Shown here piece after piece: positions 51,507 to 61,397 of a DNA stretch of 64,000 nt; within the stretch, counting starts at the first letter, position 1; every line of letters starts with the position of its first letter. This DNA is from Mucilaginibacter glaciei (lineage in GTDB: Bacteria > Bacteroidota > Bacteroidia > Sphingobacteriales > Sphingobacteriaceae): positions 428,372-492,371 of the forward strand of contig NZ_JACWMX010000005.1 of NCBI RefSeq assembly GCF_014773245.1. The letters are read 5' to 3'. A program made the translations under genes and the position numbers. The notes beneath the pieces were generated by a model. It was not told where the DNA came from and did no database searches. It saw only the letters and a program-made list of their open reading frames with translations.

Positions 51507-52654
51507 TGCTTACTCAGGTAGTTTTTAACCAGGTCCTCGTATTTAGGCATATTATGGAAATGCCATTTGTTAACCACGGTGCCATTTTTGATGAGCATAA
51601 TACCGGGGTTTGCCCTTACCATTGTTTTTAGCGGAACCCCATCAGCATAAAATAATTCGCCAATCAGCTTTTGTTTTTTGGCGAATGGCTCGGCGTTTGA
51701 CGGCGCATTGGAGGTAAGGATCACTACCCGTGTATTAAAATTCTGGATTAGGTTGGCTGATAGTGCATTGATCCTGCCTAACGCCTCGGTGTTGGTTTCC
51801 TCCAAATTGTAAGCCACTATCCACAAACTATAAAACGGACTCGACAATAATTCCTGGTTATAGTTATTACCGGTAGCATCCTGTATAGCCAGATCGCGGA
51901 TCTTGGGTTCAAAACCTTTTTTAACCAGGCGGCTTTCGGGTGTGCCCTTTATTTCCCAGTTAGTATCCTTCCAGATAGCGGTTTTAAGGTATTCCTTATC
52001 GCTCATCTGCTTGGTTTCCTTCGTCTTTTTATTAACCAAATTATAGGTTACCTCAAACTCATCGGGCTTGGCACCCTGCGGTGTTTGCATTTCCTGTAAA
52101 ATATTTGCCCCTACTTTGTACGGCAGGAAATCTACAACGGGTAAAAAGTTATAGGTATACAAGCCAAAGCCCACAAATATGACCGTGGCGGCTATTAATA
52201 GCTGGTCGCCGGTTTTTTTGTGGAAGATAGATCTGATGCTGGTTTTGTTTACAAAAAGCACTAATACTAATGCCAGTAAGATCATATCCTTGCCGAAGGA
52301 CTGCCACGGTGTAAGTGGTATGGCATCGCCAAAGCATCCGCAGGTTTGTACCACTTTGAAAAACGCAGAGTAAAAGGTAAGGAAGCCGAAGAATACGATT
52401 AGCAACAGCAATCCCCATACTACCGATATGGCGCGCGCGCCTATCAGCAGTGCGAATCCAAGGATCATTTCAAGCGCGCAAAGGATGATTGCCATGCTCA
52501 ACGCAAAACCGTTTAATGAGGTAAGGTGAAATACCTCAAAATATTCTTCGAGTTTATAAGAAAAACCCAGCGGGTCGTTCGCCTTTATCACACCCGAGAA
52601 GATGAATAACAGCCCAACGGCGATCCTGCAAAACCAAACTAAAGCGTTTTTCAT
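51503..52654 (-). CDS. DoxX/MauE-like membrane protein with C-terminal thioredoxin-like domain
   Basis: 383 residues. Residues 1-~160 have four membrane helices with a DoxX/MauE pattern (FIFSGVIKANDPLGFSYKLEEYFEVF) and a conserved cysteine loop VQTCGCFGD. After a further helix (~165-185) comes a soluble domain that looks like thioredoxin without a CXXC (SLWIVAYNLEETNTEALGRINAL, NPGIMLIKNGTVVNKW). A Bacteroidota-specific family (I recall it named after Bacteroides BT_3928). Probably involved in redox balance at the membrane. It overlaps both neighbours by 4 bp. Confidence 0.8.
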   Translation of the reverse strand: MKNALVWFCRIAVGLLFIFSGVIKANDPLGFSYKLEEYFEVFHLTSLNGFALSMAIILCALEMILGFALLIGARAISVVWGLLLLIVFFGFLTFYSAFFKVVQTCGCFGDAIPLTPWQSFGKDMILLALVLVLFVNKTSIRSIFHKKTGDQLLIAATVIFVGFGLYTYNFLPVVDFLPYKVGANILQEMQTPQGAKPDEFEVTYNLVNKKTKETKQMSDKEYLKTAIWKDTNWEIKGTPESRLVKKGFEPKIRDLAIQDATGNNYNQELLSSPFYSLWIVAYNLEETNTEALGRINALSANLIQNFNTRVVILTSNAPSNAEPFAKKQKLIGELFYADGVPLKTMVRANPGIMLIKNGTVVNKWHFHNMPKYEDLVKNYLSKQ

Positions 52655-53190
52655 TTTACTCCCAGTTTTATCAGCGCGAACACTGCGTAATTCAGCATGT
52701 CCTGGTAGTTGGCCTTTACACCTTCGCTCGCCAGGGTTTGGCCTTTATTATCTTCAATTTGCTTAACTCGCAGCAGTTTCATCAGTATCAGGTCTGTTAA
52801 TGAACTGATCCGCATATCGCGCCATGCTTCGCCGTAGTCGTGGTTTTTGGCAAACATTAGCTCTTTTGTTTCATGCGCTTTCTCATCAAACAATCTTTCT
52901 ACATGGTCTGCATTCAATTCAAACGGCGTTTCGTTGGTGGTGTCTAACTGCATCATCGCGATAACGCAATAGTTTACAATACCGATGTATTCGCCGGTAA
53001 TGTCTTCATCAATCTTTGAAACCTTTTTTTCTTCGAGGGTGCGGATGCGCTGCGCTTTGATAAAGATCTGATCGGTGATAGATTGGGGCCGTAATATGCG
53101 CCATGCCGTACCATAATCGCGGGTCTTTTTCATGAAAAGGCCTTTGCAAATGGTTATTACCGCTTCGTATTCTGCTGCTGTGTTGCTCAA
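52651..53190 (-). CDS. DUF1599 protein with duplicated module
   Basis: 179 residues, TTG start at 53190 (an in-frame stop lies ~40 bp upstream and the family N-terminus is SDTxxxYxAVI-like). Two copies of the module K-x-DYG-x-AWR-x-xRxxSxTD: GLFMKKTRDYGTAWRILRPQSITDQIFIK (~14-42) and LMFAKNHDYGEAWRDMRISSLTDLILMK (~115-142). The family is described as related to nucleotide-modification proteins; its reaction is unknown. First gene of the operon with the DoxX-like protein and aroK. Confidence 0.8.
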   Translation of the reverse strand: MSNTAAEYEAVITICKGLFMKKTRDYGTAWRILRPQSITDQIFIKAQRIRTLEEKKVSKIDEDITGEYIGIVNYCVIAMMQLDTTNETPFELNADHVERLFDEKAHETKELMFAKNHDYGEAWRDMRISSLTDLILMKLLRVKQIEDNKGQTLASEGVKANYQDMLNYAVFALIKLGVK

Positions 53191-53288
53191 GTTATTGTCG
53201 TAAAGTATAGTTGTTATAAAGGTTGTAGATGTTGTAAAAGATGGTCAATTTTAACCCTTACAACACTTTAAACGTTTTTAACTAAAAG

Positions 53289-54146
53289 ATGGCTAAAGAT
53301 ACATTTTTTCAGAAAAAAGTAACCTTAAATGCGGGCGGCAAATTGATTGACCTTTCATCGCCGAAGGTGATGGGGATCATCAACATTACGCCCGATTCTT
53401 TTTTTGCCGCAAGCCGTAAAACCGATATAGATGCCATCTTAAAGCAAGCTGAAAAAATGTTGGCAGACGGCGCCACCTTTTTAGACGTCGGCGCTTATTC
53501 ATCACGCCCCGGCGCAGTTGATATTTCGGTACAGGAAGAAACCGACCGGCTGCTGCCTGCTATTGAGGTTATCGCTCAAAAGTTTCCTGAAGCTGTTATT
53601 TCTGCCGATACCTTCCGGGCAAGTGTTGCAGAGGGTGCAATCAAGGCTGGCGCACACATCATCAACGATATCTCGGGCGGGGAGCTGGACGCCGATATGT
53701 TTGCAACAGCTGCTCGATTACAAGTACCTTATGTGTTGATGCATATGCGCGGCAACCCGCAAACCATGACCCAGCTAACCGACTATGAAGATATTTTTGC
53801 CGAAGTGTACGATTATTTTTTAAAGAAGATTTATCAGTTAAAGCAGCTTGGGATACATGATATTATTCTTGATCCCGGCTTTGGTTTTGCCAAAAAATCG
53901 ACAGATAGTTACGAATTGATCAATAAAATGCAGGGTTTCGATGCCTTGCAATTACCCATACTGACGGGCATCTCCCGTAAGAAGATGATTTATGGGCTGT
54001 TAAATTCCACAGCTAATGAAGCCTTAAACGGAACTACCGCACTAAATACTATTGCCTTAATGAACGGCGCAAGTATTTTGCGGGTCCACGATGTGAAAGA
54101 AGCTGTTGAAGCGGTAAAGATATGGCAAGCGGTTACTTTATCTTAG
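53289..54146 (+). CDS. folP: Dihydropteroate synthase
   Basis: 285 residues of TIM-barrel type: MGIINITPDSFF (~25), FLDVGAYSSRPGA, HIINDISGGELD, DPGFGFAKKS and ISRKKMIYG. It joins p-aminobenzoate and hydroxymethyl-dihydropterin diphosphate in folate synthesis. Its 3' end overlaps the convergent lipoprotein gene by 14 bp. Divergent from the DUF1599 operon. Confidence 0.96.
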   Translation: MAKDTFFQKKVTLNAGGKLIDLSSPKVMGIINITPDSFFAASRKTDIDAILKQAEKMLADGATFLDVGAYSSRPGAVDISVQEETDRLLPAIEVIAQKFPEAVISADTFRASVAEGAIKAGAHIINDISGGELDADMFATAARLQVPYVLMHMRGNPQTMTQLTDYEDIFAEVYDYFLKKIYQLKQLGIHDIILDPGFGFAKKSTDSYELINKMQGFDALQLPILTGISRKKMIYGLLNSTANEALNGTTALNTIALMNGASILRVHDVKEAVEAVKIWQAVTLS

Positions 54147-54528
54147 TATAGTTGTAAACCGGCCCGTCGGCTGCATTGCTCCCAATAAGTATAGTGCCTG
54201 GTTTGAATTGGAAGGCGTCGCTATAATCGGGATTGGTAAATGTTATCGACCCTGCGTTAAACTCACCTAACTTTTCGGTAAAGTTTATTTTAAAGTTCCC
54301 GTTACTAACTACCTTATCATCTAAATATTTAATATACGTTCCGTTATTGTTAAACTGGTAAACCTCGTTTTTAATTGGTGCCGGGGTATATGGGCCCTGT
54401 ACAATGCCATTGCCACCACCCGAATTGGTAAGCTTCCAGGTGCCGTAAACAGAGTTTTCTACCTTGTCTTTTTTGCAGGAGATAGCTGCAAACGCAAAGA
54501 GCATAACTATTATGATGATCTTTTTCAT
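54133..54528 (-). CDS. Small lipoprotein (paralogue A)
   Basis: 131 residues with lipobox AAISC (Cys~18). The mature part is beta-rich (SVYGTWKLTNSGGGNGIVQGPYTPAPIKNEVYQFNNNGTY), as in small lipocalin-like Bacteroidota lipoproteins, ending ADGPVYNYTKIK. It shares layout and the last 25 residues' pattern with the gene 10 bp upstream (54538). The pair is probably one transcript. Confidence 0.82.
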   Translation of the reverse strand: MKKIIIIVMLFAFAAISCKKDKVENSVYGTWKLTNSGGGNGIVQGPYTPAPIKNEVYQFNNNGTYIKYLDDKVVSNGNFKINFTEKLGEFNAGSITFTNPDYSDAFQFKPGTILIGSNAADGPVYNYTKIK

Positions 54529-54537
54529 AACAGTTAC

Positions 54538-54933
54538 TTATTTTATTTTGATATACAAATACGTAGGTCCGTCAGCAATTGATGTGCCAATAGTCATAGA
54601 ATCTTTTTTAATGGCAAACGCGTCGGAATAATCAGGATTGGTAAAAGTGATGCTACCATATTTATAGCCGCGTTCCTCGCCCACGTATTTTATAGCGAAA
54701 GAACCTTTGTCTGTTTTGGCATCTTTTGTTCTCACGTAAGTTTCGCTGGTATTAAACTGATATCGCTCGCCTTTACCCGGGGCAATTACTTCGTTAATGC
54801 CCCAACCGCCGCCAATGTGCCGTAATTCCCAAGTGCCATACAGCCCGGGTCTAACGGGTGTGTTTGTGTTTTCCTTTTTGCAGGATGCCAATGTAGCAAG
54901 AGCAATTAACGCGGTAAGTAGATGCTTTTTCAT
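54538..54933 (-). CDS. Small lipoprotein (paralogue B)
   Basis: 131 residues, lipobox TLASC. It is of the same length as paralogue A and clearly related: LYGTWELRHIGGGWGINEVIAPGKGERYQFNTSETYVRT and the end FTNPDYSDAF...ADGPTYLYIKIK. A recent tandem duplication. Surface or periplasmic; function unknown. Confidence 0.82.
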   Translation of the reverse strand: MKKHLLTALIALATLASCKKENTNTPVRPGLYGTWELRHIGGGWGINEVIAPGKGERYQFNTSETYVRTKDAKTDKGSFAIKYVGEERGYKYGSITFTNPDYSDAFAIKKDSMTIGTSIADGPTYLYIKIK

Positions 54934-54993
54934 AAAGGTGTTTTATAGTATTACGCGGTACTAATACAATGTGCTACAGCAGGGTAGAGATTT

Positions 54994-56514
54994 TTATCCA
55001 ACCAATTCCAGCATTTTCAATATGCTGTCGATGTATTCGCGGTTGTTGGCCAGGCGCGGTACTTTATGCTGCCCGCCAATTTTGCCCCGCTCTTTCATCC
55101 AGTTAAAGAAAGTACCTTCGGCTACTTTGTGAACTTGAGGCCGGCGCAAGGCCATATCCTTAAAGCGCTTGGCGTCGTAATCGGAGTTTACGCGGCGCAG
55201 GGTTTCGTCAAGCAAATCAATAAAGCGGTCAAACTCTGCAGGTTTTTGCTCAAATTCAATCAACCATTCATGTGCGCCGCATTCATTGCCTTTAAAATAA
55301 ACAGGAGCAGCAGTGTAATCACGAATGATAGCGCCTGTTTGTGAGCAGGCCTCGGCCAGTGCGCGTTCGGCGTTGTCTATGATTAGTTCTTCGCCAAAAG
55401 CGTTGATAAAATGTTTGGTGCGGCCGGTGATCTGGATGCGATAGGGCGACAGGGAACTGAACCTTACGGTATCGCCTATCATATATCGCCATAAGCCGGC
55501 ATTAGTACTAATAATGAGTGCGTAATTTTTATTGAGCTCCACCTCATCTAAGGTTAAGGTTTCCGGGTTCTCGTCGTTAAGTTTTTCCAGCGGTAAAAAC
55601 TCGTAAAAAATGCCGTAATCCAGCATCAATAATAAATCGCCGGGGTCTTCCTGATCTTGTATGCCAAAGAAACCTTCAGATGCATTATAGGTTTCCAGGT
55701 AATACATCTCTTCATTAGGTATCAGCATTTTAAACTGCTCGCGGTAAGGCGTAAAGTTAACCGCGCCGTGAAAATACAGTTCCAGGTTAGGCCAAACCTC
55801 TAACAAGTTCTTTTTACCGGTGATTTCCAAAATGCGTTTAAACAGCAGGATGTTCCAGGTGGGTACGCCGCTGATGCTGGTTACATTAACATCTTTGGTA
55901 GCATAGGCCATCTTCTCGATTTTCTCCTCAAAGTTTTCTATCAGTGCGATATCCAAATGGGGAGTACGGTAAAACTCGGCCCAAAGCGGCAGGTTTTTCA
56001 TCAGCACGGCAGACAGATCGCCAAAAGATGTATCTGAATTAAGCTGACCAATTTGGTGGCTACCGCCCAGCGTTAAACTTTTACCGGTAAACACGCGGGC
56101 ATTCGGGCGGTTATTAAAATAAAGGGTAAGCATATCCTTGCCCCCTTTAAAATGGCATTCTTCTAAAGATTCTTCGCTAACGGGGATAAACTTACTGCGA
56201 TCGCTTGTAGTGCCGGATGATTTGGCAAACCAGCGGATCTCTGACGGCCAAAGCACATTTTTTTCGCCGGTGAGCATCCGCTCTATATAGGGCTTTAACG
56301 TATCGTAAGTTTGGATAGGTACGCGCTCTTTAAAATGCGCCAGGTTTTCGATGCTTTTGTAGTGGTGCTGTTTGCCCCACTGGGTATTTTCGGCACCGGC
56401 CACTAATTGCTCAAACCATTCTTCCTGTACTTCATTGGGGTATTTCATAAAAAGCTCTATCTGGTGGATACGCTTTTTCATGAACCAGGTAAATACGGAA
56501 TTAAAAATGGTCAT
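54994..56514 (-). CDS. GH3-family acyl-adenylating enzyme
   Basis: 506 residues with the ANL-type GH3 layout: ATP-binding loop FAKSSGTTSDRSKFIPVS (~110), SEGFFGIQDQEDPG, NAGLWRYMIGDTVRFSS, ITGRTKHFINAFGEELIID, and the C-terminal INDxA-like and GGQHKVPRL segments. Plant GH3 enzymes join amino acids to hormones; in bacteria the substrates are mostly unknown, so only the adenylate-forming chemistry is inferred. Alone, followed by lipoproteins. Confidence 0.88.
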   Translation of the reverse strand: MTIFNSVFTWFMKKRIHQIELFMKYPNEVQEEWFEQLVAGAENTQWGKQHHYKSIENLAHFKERVPIQTYDTLKPYIERMLTGEKNVLWPSEIRWFAKSSGTTSDRSKFIPVSEESLEECHFKGGKDMLTLYFNNRPNARVFTGKSLTLGGSHQIGQLNSDTSFGDLSAVLMKNLPLWAEFYRTPHLDIALIENFEEKIEKMAYATKDVNVTSISGVPTWNILLFKRILEITGKKNLLEVWPNLELYFHGAVNFTPYREQFKMLIPNEEMYYLETYNASEGFFGIQDQEDPGDLLLMLDYGIFYEFLPLEKLNDENPETLTLDEVELNKNYALIISTNAGLWRYMIGDTVRFSSLSPYRIQITGRTKHFINAFGEELIIDNAERALAEACSQTGAIIRDYTAAPVYFKGNECGAHEWLIEFEQKPAEFDRFIDLLDETLRRVNSDYDAKRFKDMALRRPQVHKVAEGTFFNWMKERGKIGGQHKVPRLANNREYIDSILKMLELVG

Positions 56515-56553
56515 GGGTTGTAAGTTATTTGTAGATAGTCTATGGACTAAATT

Positions 56554-57294
56554 TTACTGGGCAAATGTTTTTCTTTTCAATACAAAGTTTGCCCCAAGAT
56601 AAACTTTTCTTACCATTTCATTAGCGGCCAAAACTTCGGGCACGCCCGATTCTAATAATTTGCCTTCAAACAGCAGGTAGGCCCTGTCGGTAATGGATAA
56701 AGTTTCCTGTACATTGTGATCGGTTATCAAAATACCAATGTTGCGGTGGCGCAGTTTGGCTACCATCGCCTGGATCTCCTCTACCGCAATAGGGTCAACC
56801 CCTGCAAAGGGCTCATCCAGCAAAACAAAGTTAGGTTCGGCAGCAAGTGCACGGGCAATCTCGGTACGTCGGCGCTCGCCACCTGATAATAGGTCGCCAC
56901 GGTTGCGGCGCACTTTGTGCAGGCTGAACTCGTCTATCAGTTCCTCCAGTTTATCGCGCTGCTTTTCCTTACTCATTTTGCCCATTTCCAGCACGGCTTT
57001 GATGTTATCCTCAACAGACAGCTTCCTGAAAACCGAAGCTTCCTGCGCCAGGTAGCCTATACCCTTTTGGGCACGGCGGTACATTGGGTCGCCTGTAATA
57101 TCCTGATCATCCAGAAATATCTTCCCCTCATTAGGTTTTATCAACCCCACTATCATATAAAACGACGTGGTTTTACCCGCACCATTAGGCCCAAGTAAAC
57201 CCACAATTTCGCCCTGCGCTACATTAAACGTAACATCGTTAACAACGGTGCGCTGTTTATATTTCTTAACTAAATTCTCTGCCCTAAGGATCAT
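56554..57294 (-). CDS. lptB: LPS export ABC ATPase LptB
   Basis: 246 residues. Walker [18 protein letters not shown], signature [16 protein letters not shown], Walker [21 protein letters not shown], and the LptB-specific [20 protein letters not shown]. It drives LptF/G in moving LPS from the inner membrane to the outer leaflet of the outer membrane. LptF/G and the rest of the Lpt genes are not adjacent. Confidence 0.95.
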   Translation of the reverse strand: MILRAENLVKKYKQRTVVNDVTFNVAQGEIVGLLGPNGAGKTTSFYMIVGLIKPNEGKIFLDDQDITGDPMYRRAQKGIGYLAQEASVFRKLSVEDNIKAVLEMGKMSKEKQRDKLEELIDEFSLHKVRRNRGDLLSGGERRRTEIARALAAEPNFVLLDEPFAGVDPIAVEEIQAMVAKLRHRNIGILITDHNVQETLSITDRAYLLFEGKLLESGVPEVLAANEMVRKVYLGANFVLKRKTFAQ

Positions 57295-57357
57295 ATCTGA
57301 ACCGTTGATTTAATTGATTTTTTGATTGCGCTGATGTTAATCACTATTCTCTATAGA

Positions 57358-59067
57358 CTACTCTCTATTTACCAACCGTATTCCCTTTATATTCAATTGT
57401 ATAGTACGTTGTTCGCGCCAAACATTCTCTTCAATGGTATAGCAAACATCAAAAGGCACGTCGGGTTTAAGCAACGGCAAGTATTCGGCATGGTTAAAAG
57501 CGATGCAACTAAACGCTGCCGCCCCTGGTTGCATAATGGCCATCTTAACATGATTGCCACCAACCAAACCTACATTGCCGCTAACATACACATTTTTGGT
57601 AATGAATACCGGCGCCATATTCTCCGGCCCAAAGGGCGAGAACTGCGTCATTATCCTATAGAACTTCGAGGTAATATTGGCTAACGTTATTTCGGCATCT
57701 ATCTTTATTTGCGGTATTAGCAACTCATCGGTGATGGTGCTGCTCACCACTTGCTCGAATTTCTCCATAAAGGCGGGTACGTTTTCCGGCTTCATGGTTA
57801 GGCCCGCAGCATATTTGTGCCCGCCGAATTGAGTGAGCAGGTCGCTGCAACCACAAAGTGCCTCATATAGATCGTATCCCAAAACGGAGCGTGCCGAGCC
57901 CGCCACATGCCCGTTAGACTGGGTAAGCACAACAGTTGGGCGATAATATTTTTCGGTAAGGCGTGATGCTACTATGCCGATAACCCCTTTGTGCCAGTTT
58001 TGATTAAATACCACGGTGGATTTACGGGCGATCAGCACATCATCATTATCGATAACACTTAGCGCTTCCTGCGTAATCTGCAGGTCGTGCCCCTTGCGTT
58101 CGGTATTCTGGATGTTGATCATGTCGCCTTTTTCGCGGGCGGCATCTTCGTGGCAGGCTATCAAAAGTGCTACCGCATTTTTTGCATCATCTATTCGCCC
58201 AGCGGCGTTGATACGCGGGCCTAACAGGAACACCACATCAGATATGGTATATTCGGTTGATTTACCGGCGACCTCCATCAGCATTTTTACACCGATACAC
58301 GGATTGGAATTGATTTTTTGAACGCCCAGATAAGCTAATACGCGGTTCTCGCCGGTAATGTGCACAATATCGCAAGCTATACTGATGGCCACCAGGTCGA
58401 GGTATTCGCTTACCGTTTCAAAGGGCAAGCCATTTTTTTCGGCATAAGCCTGGATCAGTTTAAACCCAATGCCACAGCCCGAAAGTTCTTTATAAGGATA
58501 GTCGCAATCCGGCCGTTTAGGGTCAAGGATGGCAACAGCGGCGGGTAACTCATTGCCGGGTAAGTGGTGATCACAAATAATAAAATCTACCCCAAGGGTA
58601 TTGGCATAAGCTATTTTGTCGACAGATTTGATCCCGCAGTCTAATGCAATGATTAGTTTAAAGCCGTTTTGGGCGGCATAATCAATACCCGCGGTCGAGA
58701 TACCGTAGCCTTCTTTGTAACGATCGGGGATATAGTATTCTAAATTGCTGTAAAACTTGTTGAAGAAACTGTATACCAATGCAACAGATGTGGTTCCATC
58801 CACGTCGTAATCGCCGTAAATTAAAATCTTTTCATTGTTGGCTATGGCCTGCTCGATGCGGTCGATGGCCTTTTCCATATCCTGCATCAGGAAAGGATCG
58901 TGCAGGTGCAGGTCGCTCGGTCGGAAGAAGTATCTGGCTTCCTCAAAATTGGTTATGCCGCGATGAGCTAACAGGTTACTCAAAACCGGACTGATGTTGA
59001 GTGCTGCCGATAGTTCTTGTACTACACTATCATTAGCCGCTTCTTTTAACACCCACCGTTTAGTCAT
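57358..59067 (-). CDS. recJ: Single-stranded DNA exonuclease RecJ
   Basis: 569 residues. DHH phosphoesterase motifs: IYGDYDVDGTTSVA (~80), ALDCGIKS, CDHHLPGNELP and a DHHA1 region with GRIDDAKNAVALL and GGHKYAAGLTM, followed by an OB-fold C-terminal part. It degrades 5' ends of single-stranded DNA in recombination and mismatch repair. Usual length. Confidence 0.96.
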   Translation of the reverse strand: MTKRWVLKEAANDSVVQELSAALNISPVLSNLLAHRGITNFEEARYFFRPSDLHLHDPFLMQDMEKAIDRIEQAIANNEKILIYGDYDVDGTTSVALVYSFFNKFYSNLEYYIPDRYKEGYGISTAGIDYAAQNGFKLIIALDCGIKSVDKIAYANTLGVDFIICDHHLPGNELPAAVAILDPKRPDCDYPYKELSGCGIGFKLIQAYAEKNGLPFETVSEYLDLVAISIACDIVHITGENRVLAYLGVQKINSNPCIGVKMLMEVAGKSTEYTISDVVFLLGPRINAAGRIDDAKNAVALLIACHEDAAREKGDMINIQNTERKGHDLQITQEALSVIDNDDVLIARKSTVVFNQNWHKGVIGIVASRLTEKYYRPTVVLTQSNGHVAGSARSVLGYDLYEALCGCSDLLTQFGGHKYAAGLTMKPENVPAFMEKFEQVVSSTITDELLIPQIKIDAEITLANITSKFYRIMTQFSPFGPENMAPVFITKNVYVSGNVGLVGGNHVKMAIMQPGAAAFSCIAFNHAEYLPLLKPDVPFDVCYTIEENVWREQRTIQLNIKGIRLVNRE

Positions 59068-59181
59068 TTATCTGTTTGTATCTAAAAAAATGTAAAGATA
59101 GCTAATGGTAATAGAAACGCTAAGTGCGCGGTAAAATTTTGATCAACAAAATAATGGTAAGTAATAATGCGCAACCGGCAG

Positions 59182-60078
59182 CTATCTTGCCCCCAGCACC
59201 TGGTATTTGGCACCGTTTGACGGATCGGCGGCAGTCAGGATATTCATAGCCTGCATTTTTTCTTGCGGTGCAGCGTTGCTGAAGATAGATACCAGTTCGT
59301 CATCCTTAGCGGTGTAAAATGCCAAAGGTAAGTACGAGCCAAGGCGTTTACGATCTACCTGCTGCAAAACGGGTAACAAAGCAGCAATGGCTTTGCGGCC
59401 TTTGGAAGGGTTATCGGCCATTACATCTAAACCATTGCGGTGATATTCGTAGATGAAGCCGCGCAGATTGAGGTAGAGTTTATTGTTCAGATTTTCGGAT
59501 AGCCAGTAGCGGTTAAGGTTACTGTCAAAAGCTTTCCATCCTTTGAATGAACTTGTTTGTGCATTAATGGCCACGTTTTGTGCGGCTGAAAAATATGGCG
59601 ACCCACCGTAACGTGAAAACGAATCATAATCCATACCTACAATTATGTAGGCATAAAATGCCATTATCGAACTGAGGTTATTTTGAAAGTTCTGGTCGCT
59701 GTAATCAATAGTTTGGCCCTCCGTGTAGGTGAAATCAACATCCCTATCATTAATATTTAACAAGGTTGATGTATAGGTAGAGTTATAAATGGGCCGTGAC
59801 GATTGCACTTGCAGTTCGCCGCTAAAGTTGCTGCCGCCGTCCCAGTTGGTCACATTAAAAACAAAATTGCAGGCAATCCGCTCATTTGGGGCTATAACAT
59901 CTGCAGCCCATTTGCGGCCGTTCAAAAAATCCTTCATTGCGGTTTCCAGCGTTTGAAGGATACGTTTATTGGTGATCTGAATTTTGGGAGCCACCACTTT
60001 TACCCGGGCGTTCAGATCCTGGGCATTTGCAAAGCAGCAGGCAGTCAGTAAAAGGGTAATCAGGATTGCTCTCTTCAT
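59182..60078 (-). CDS. DUF4835 secreted protein
   Basis: 298 residues from ATG 60078, with signal peptide MKRAILITLLLTACCFANAQ. The mature part (RVKVVAPKIQITNKRILQTLETAMKDFLNGRKW ... IACNFVFNVTNWDGGSNFSGELQVQSSRPIYNSTYTSTLLN) follows the DUF4835 pattern, a Bacteroidota family of unknown role that often follows coaBC. The ATG overlaps the coaBC stop (ATGA), so the two are one operon. Confidence 0.9.
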   Translation of the reverse strand: MKRAILITLLLTACCFANAQDLNARVKVVAPKIQITNKRILQTLETAMKDFLNGRKWAADVIAPNERIACNFVFNVTNWDGGSNFSGELQVQSSRPIYNSTYTSTLLNINDRDVDFTYTEGQTIDYSDQNFQNNLSSIMAFYAYIIVGMDYDSFSRYGGSPYFSAAQNVAINAQTSSFKGWKAFDSNLNRYWLSENLNNKLYLNLRGFIYEYHRNGLDVMADNPSKGRKAIAALLPVLQQVDRKRLGSYLPLAFYTAKDDELVSIFSNAAPQEKMQAMNILTAADPSNGAKYQVLGAR

Positions 60079-61277
60079 TTTTTGATCAGTTCGACAACTT
60101 TCGCACAAATATCTTTAGCCACTTCGGTTTTACTCTTAAGGTCGTAAACGGTTGCCTTGAGTGTGCGGTCTATCAAAGTTACCTTATTCGTATCGCTTTT
60201 AAAACCTGCGCCACTGTCATTTAACGAATTTAGAACGATCAGGTCCAGGTTTTTGCGCTTGAGTTTATCTATTGCATATTGTACCTCATTCTCTGTCTCT
60301 AAGGCAAAGCCCACCAAAATCTGGCCGGTACGTTTTTGGGCACCGAGCGTTTTAAGAATATCTGTAGTTTTTATCAGTGCGATGGTTAACTCATCGTCCT
60401 GTTTCTTGATCTTCTGATCGGCCACTACAGCAGGCGTATAATCGGCAACAGCGGCACACATAATGCAAGCCCTTGCCTTATCGAAATGTTGTAAACAGGC
60501 ATCCAGCATCTGCGCAGCGCTCACCACATCTGTACGTTTAATGCTTTTCTGTTTGCTTAACTGTGCGGTTGGCCCGGCAATTAAGGTAACATCGGCACCT
60601 AAGGCGGCTAATTCATCTGCTAAAGCAAAGCCCATTTTACCAGATGAGTGGTTGCCGATAAACCGCACCGGGTCAATAGCCTCATAAGTTGGGCCTGCGG
60701 TAACCAATACCCTTACATCCGCCAAAGGCGATTTGCTTTTGATATCATCTGCCAGGAAAGACACAATCTCTTCCGGCTCGGCCATGCGGCCTTCACCGTG
60801 CAGGCCGCTTGCCAGCTCACCGCTACCCGGGGGGATCAATATATTTCCGTACGATTGGATTTGATCGATATTGCCTTGTGTCGATTCATGCTTCCACATG
60901 TCCAGATCCATAGCGGGCGCAAAGTACACCGGGCATTTGGCAGACAAATACACGGCGGTCAGTAAATTGTCAACCAAGCCGCCCGCCATTTTAGCCATGG
61001 TATTGGCACTTGCCGGGGCAATGATCATGAGGTCGCCCCATAGTCCCAGCTCTACATGGTTATTCCATTCGCCGGTTTCCTGCTCAAAATATCTGGTATA
61101 AACCGGGTTTTTAGATAAGGTAGATAGCGTAAGCGGGGTTATAAAATTGGTAGCGTCTGGTGTCATCACCACCTGTACATTTGCGCCGGCCTTAACCAGT
61201 AAACGTACGAGCGACGCCGTTTTGTAGGCAGCAATGCTGCCGCAAACCCCTAACAGTATGTTTTTACCCTCAAGCAT
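60075..61277 (-). CDS. coaBC: Bifunctional CoaBC (phosphopantothenoylcysteine synthetase/decarboxylase)
   Basis: 400 residues from ATG 61277 (MLEGKNILLGVCGSIAAYK). CoaC flavoprotein domain first (CGSIAAYKTASLVR, HVELGLWGDLMIIAPASANTMAKMAGG), then CoaB (VLVTAGPTYEAIDPVRFIGNHSSGKMG, AAVADYTP). It makes 4'-phosphopantetheine from phosphopantothenate and cysteine for coenzyme A. Confidence 0.96.
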   Translation of the reverse strand: MLEGKNILLGVCGSIAAYKTASLVRLLVKAGANVQVVMTPDATNFITPLTLSTLSKNPVYTRYFEQETGEWNNHVELGLWGDLMIIAPASANTMAKMAGGLVDNLLTAVYLSAKCPVYFAPAMDLDMWKHESTQGNIDQIQSYGNILIPPGSGELASGLHGEGRMAEPEEIVSFLADDIKSKSPLADVRVLVTAGPTYEAIDPVRFIGNHSSGKMGFALADELAALGADVTLIAGPTAQLSKQKSIKRTDVVSAAQMLDACLQHFDKARACIMCAAVADYTPAVVADQKIKKQDDELTIALIKTTDILKTLGAQKRTGQILVGFALETENEVQYAIDKLKRKNLDLIVLNSLNDSGAGFKSDTNKVTLIDRTLKATVYDLKSKTEVAKDICAKVVELIKK

Positions 61278-61330
61278 ATTCCTTGTATCCGCCAAAGGCG
61301 CAACCATTTTATAAAAGTTAAATGTAACAA

Positions 61331-61352
61331 AAAACTCCCTTAGCGGGAGTTC
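61331..61352 (-). terminator. Terminator of the bamD-omega unit
   Basis: AACTCCC and GGGAGTT around a short TTAGC loop, with a T-run on the minus strand. It lies ~45 bp after the omega stop. Confidence 0.85.
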
Positions 61353-61397
61353 TTTCTATATCATCTTCGGCACGCCCTATTTAGACGAGCGGTTACA

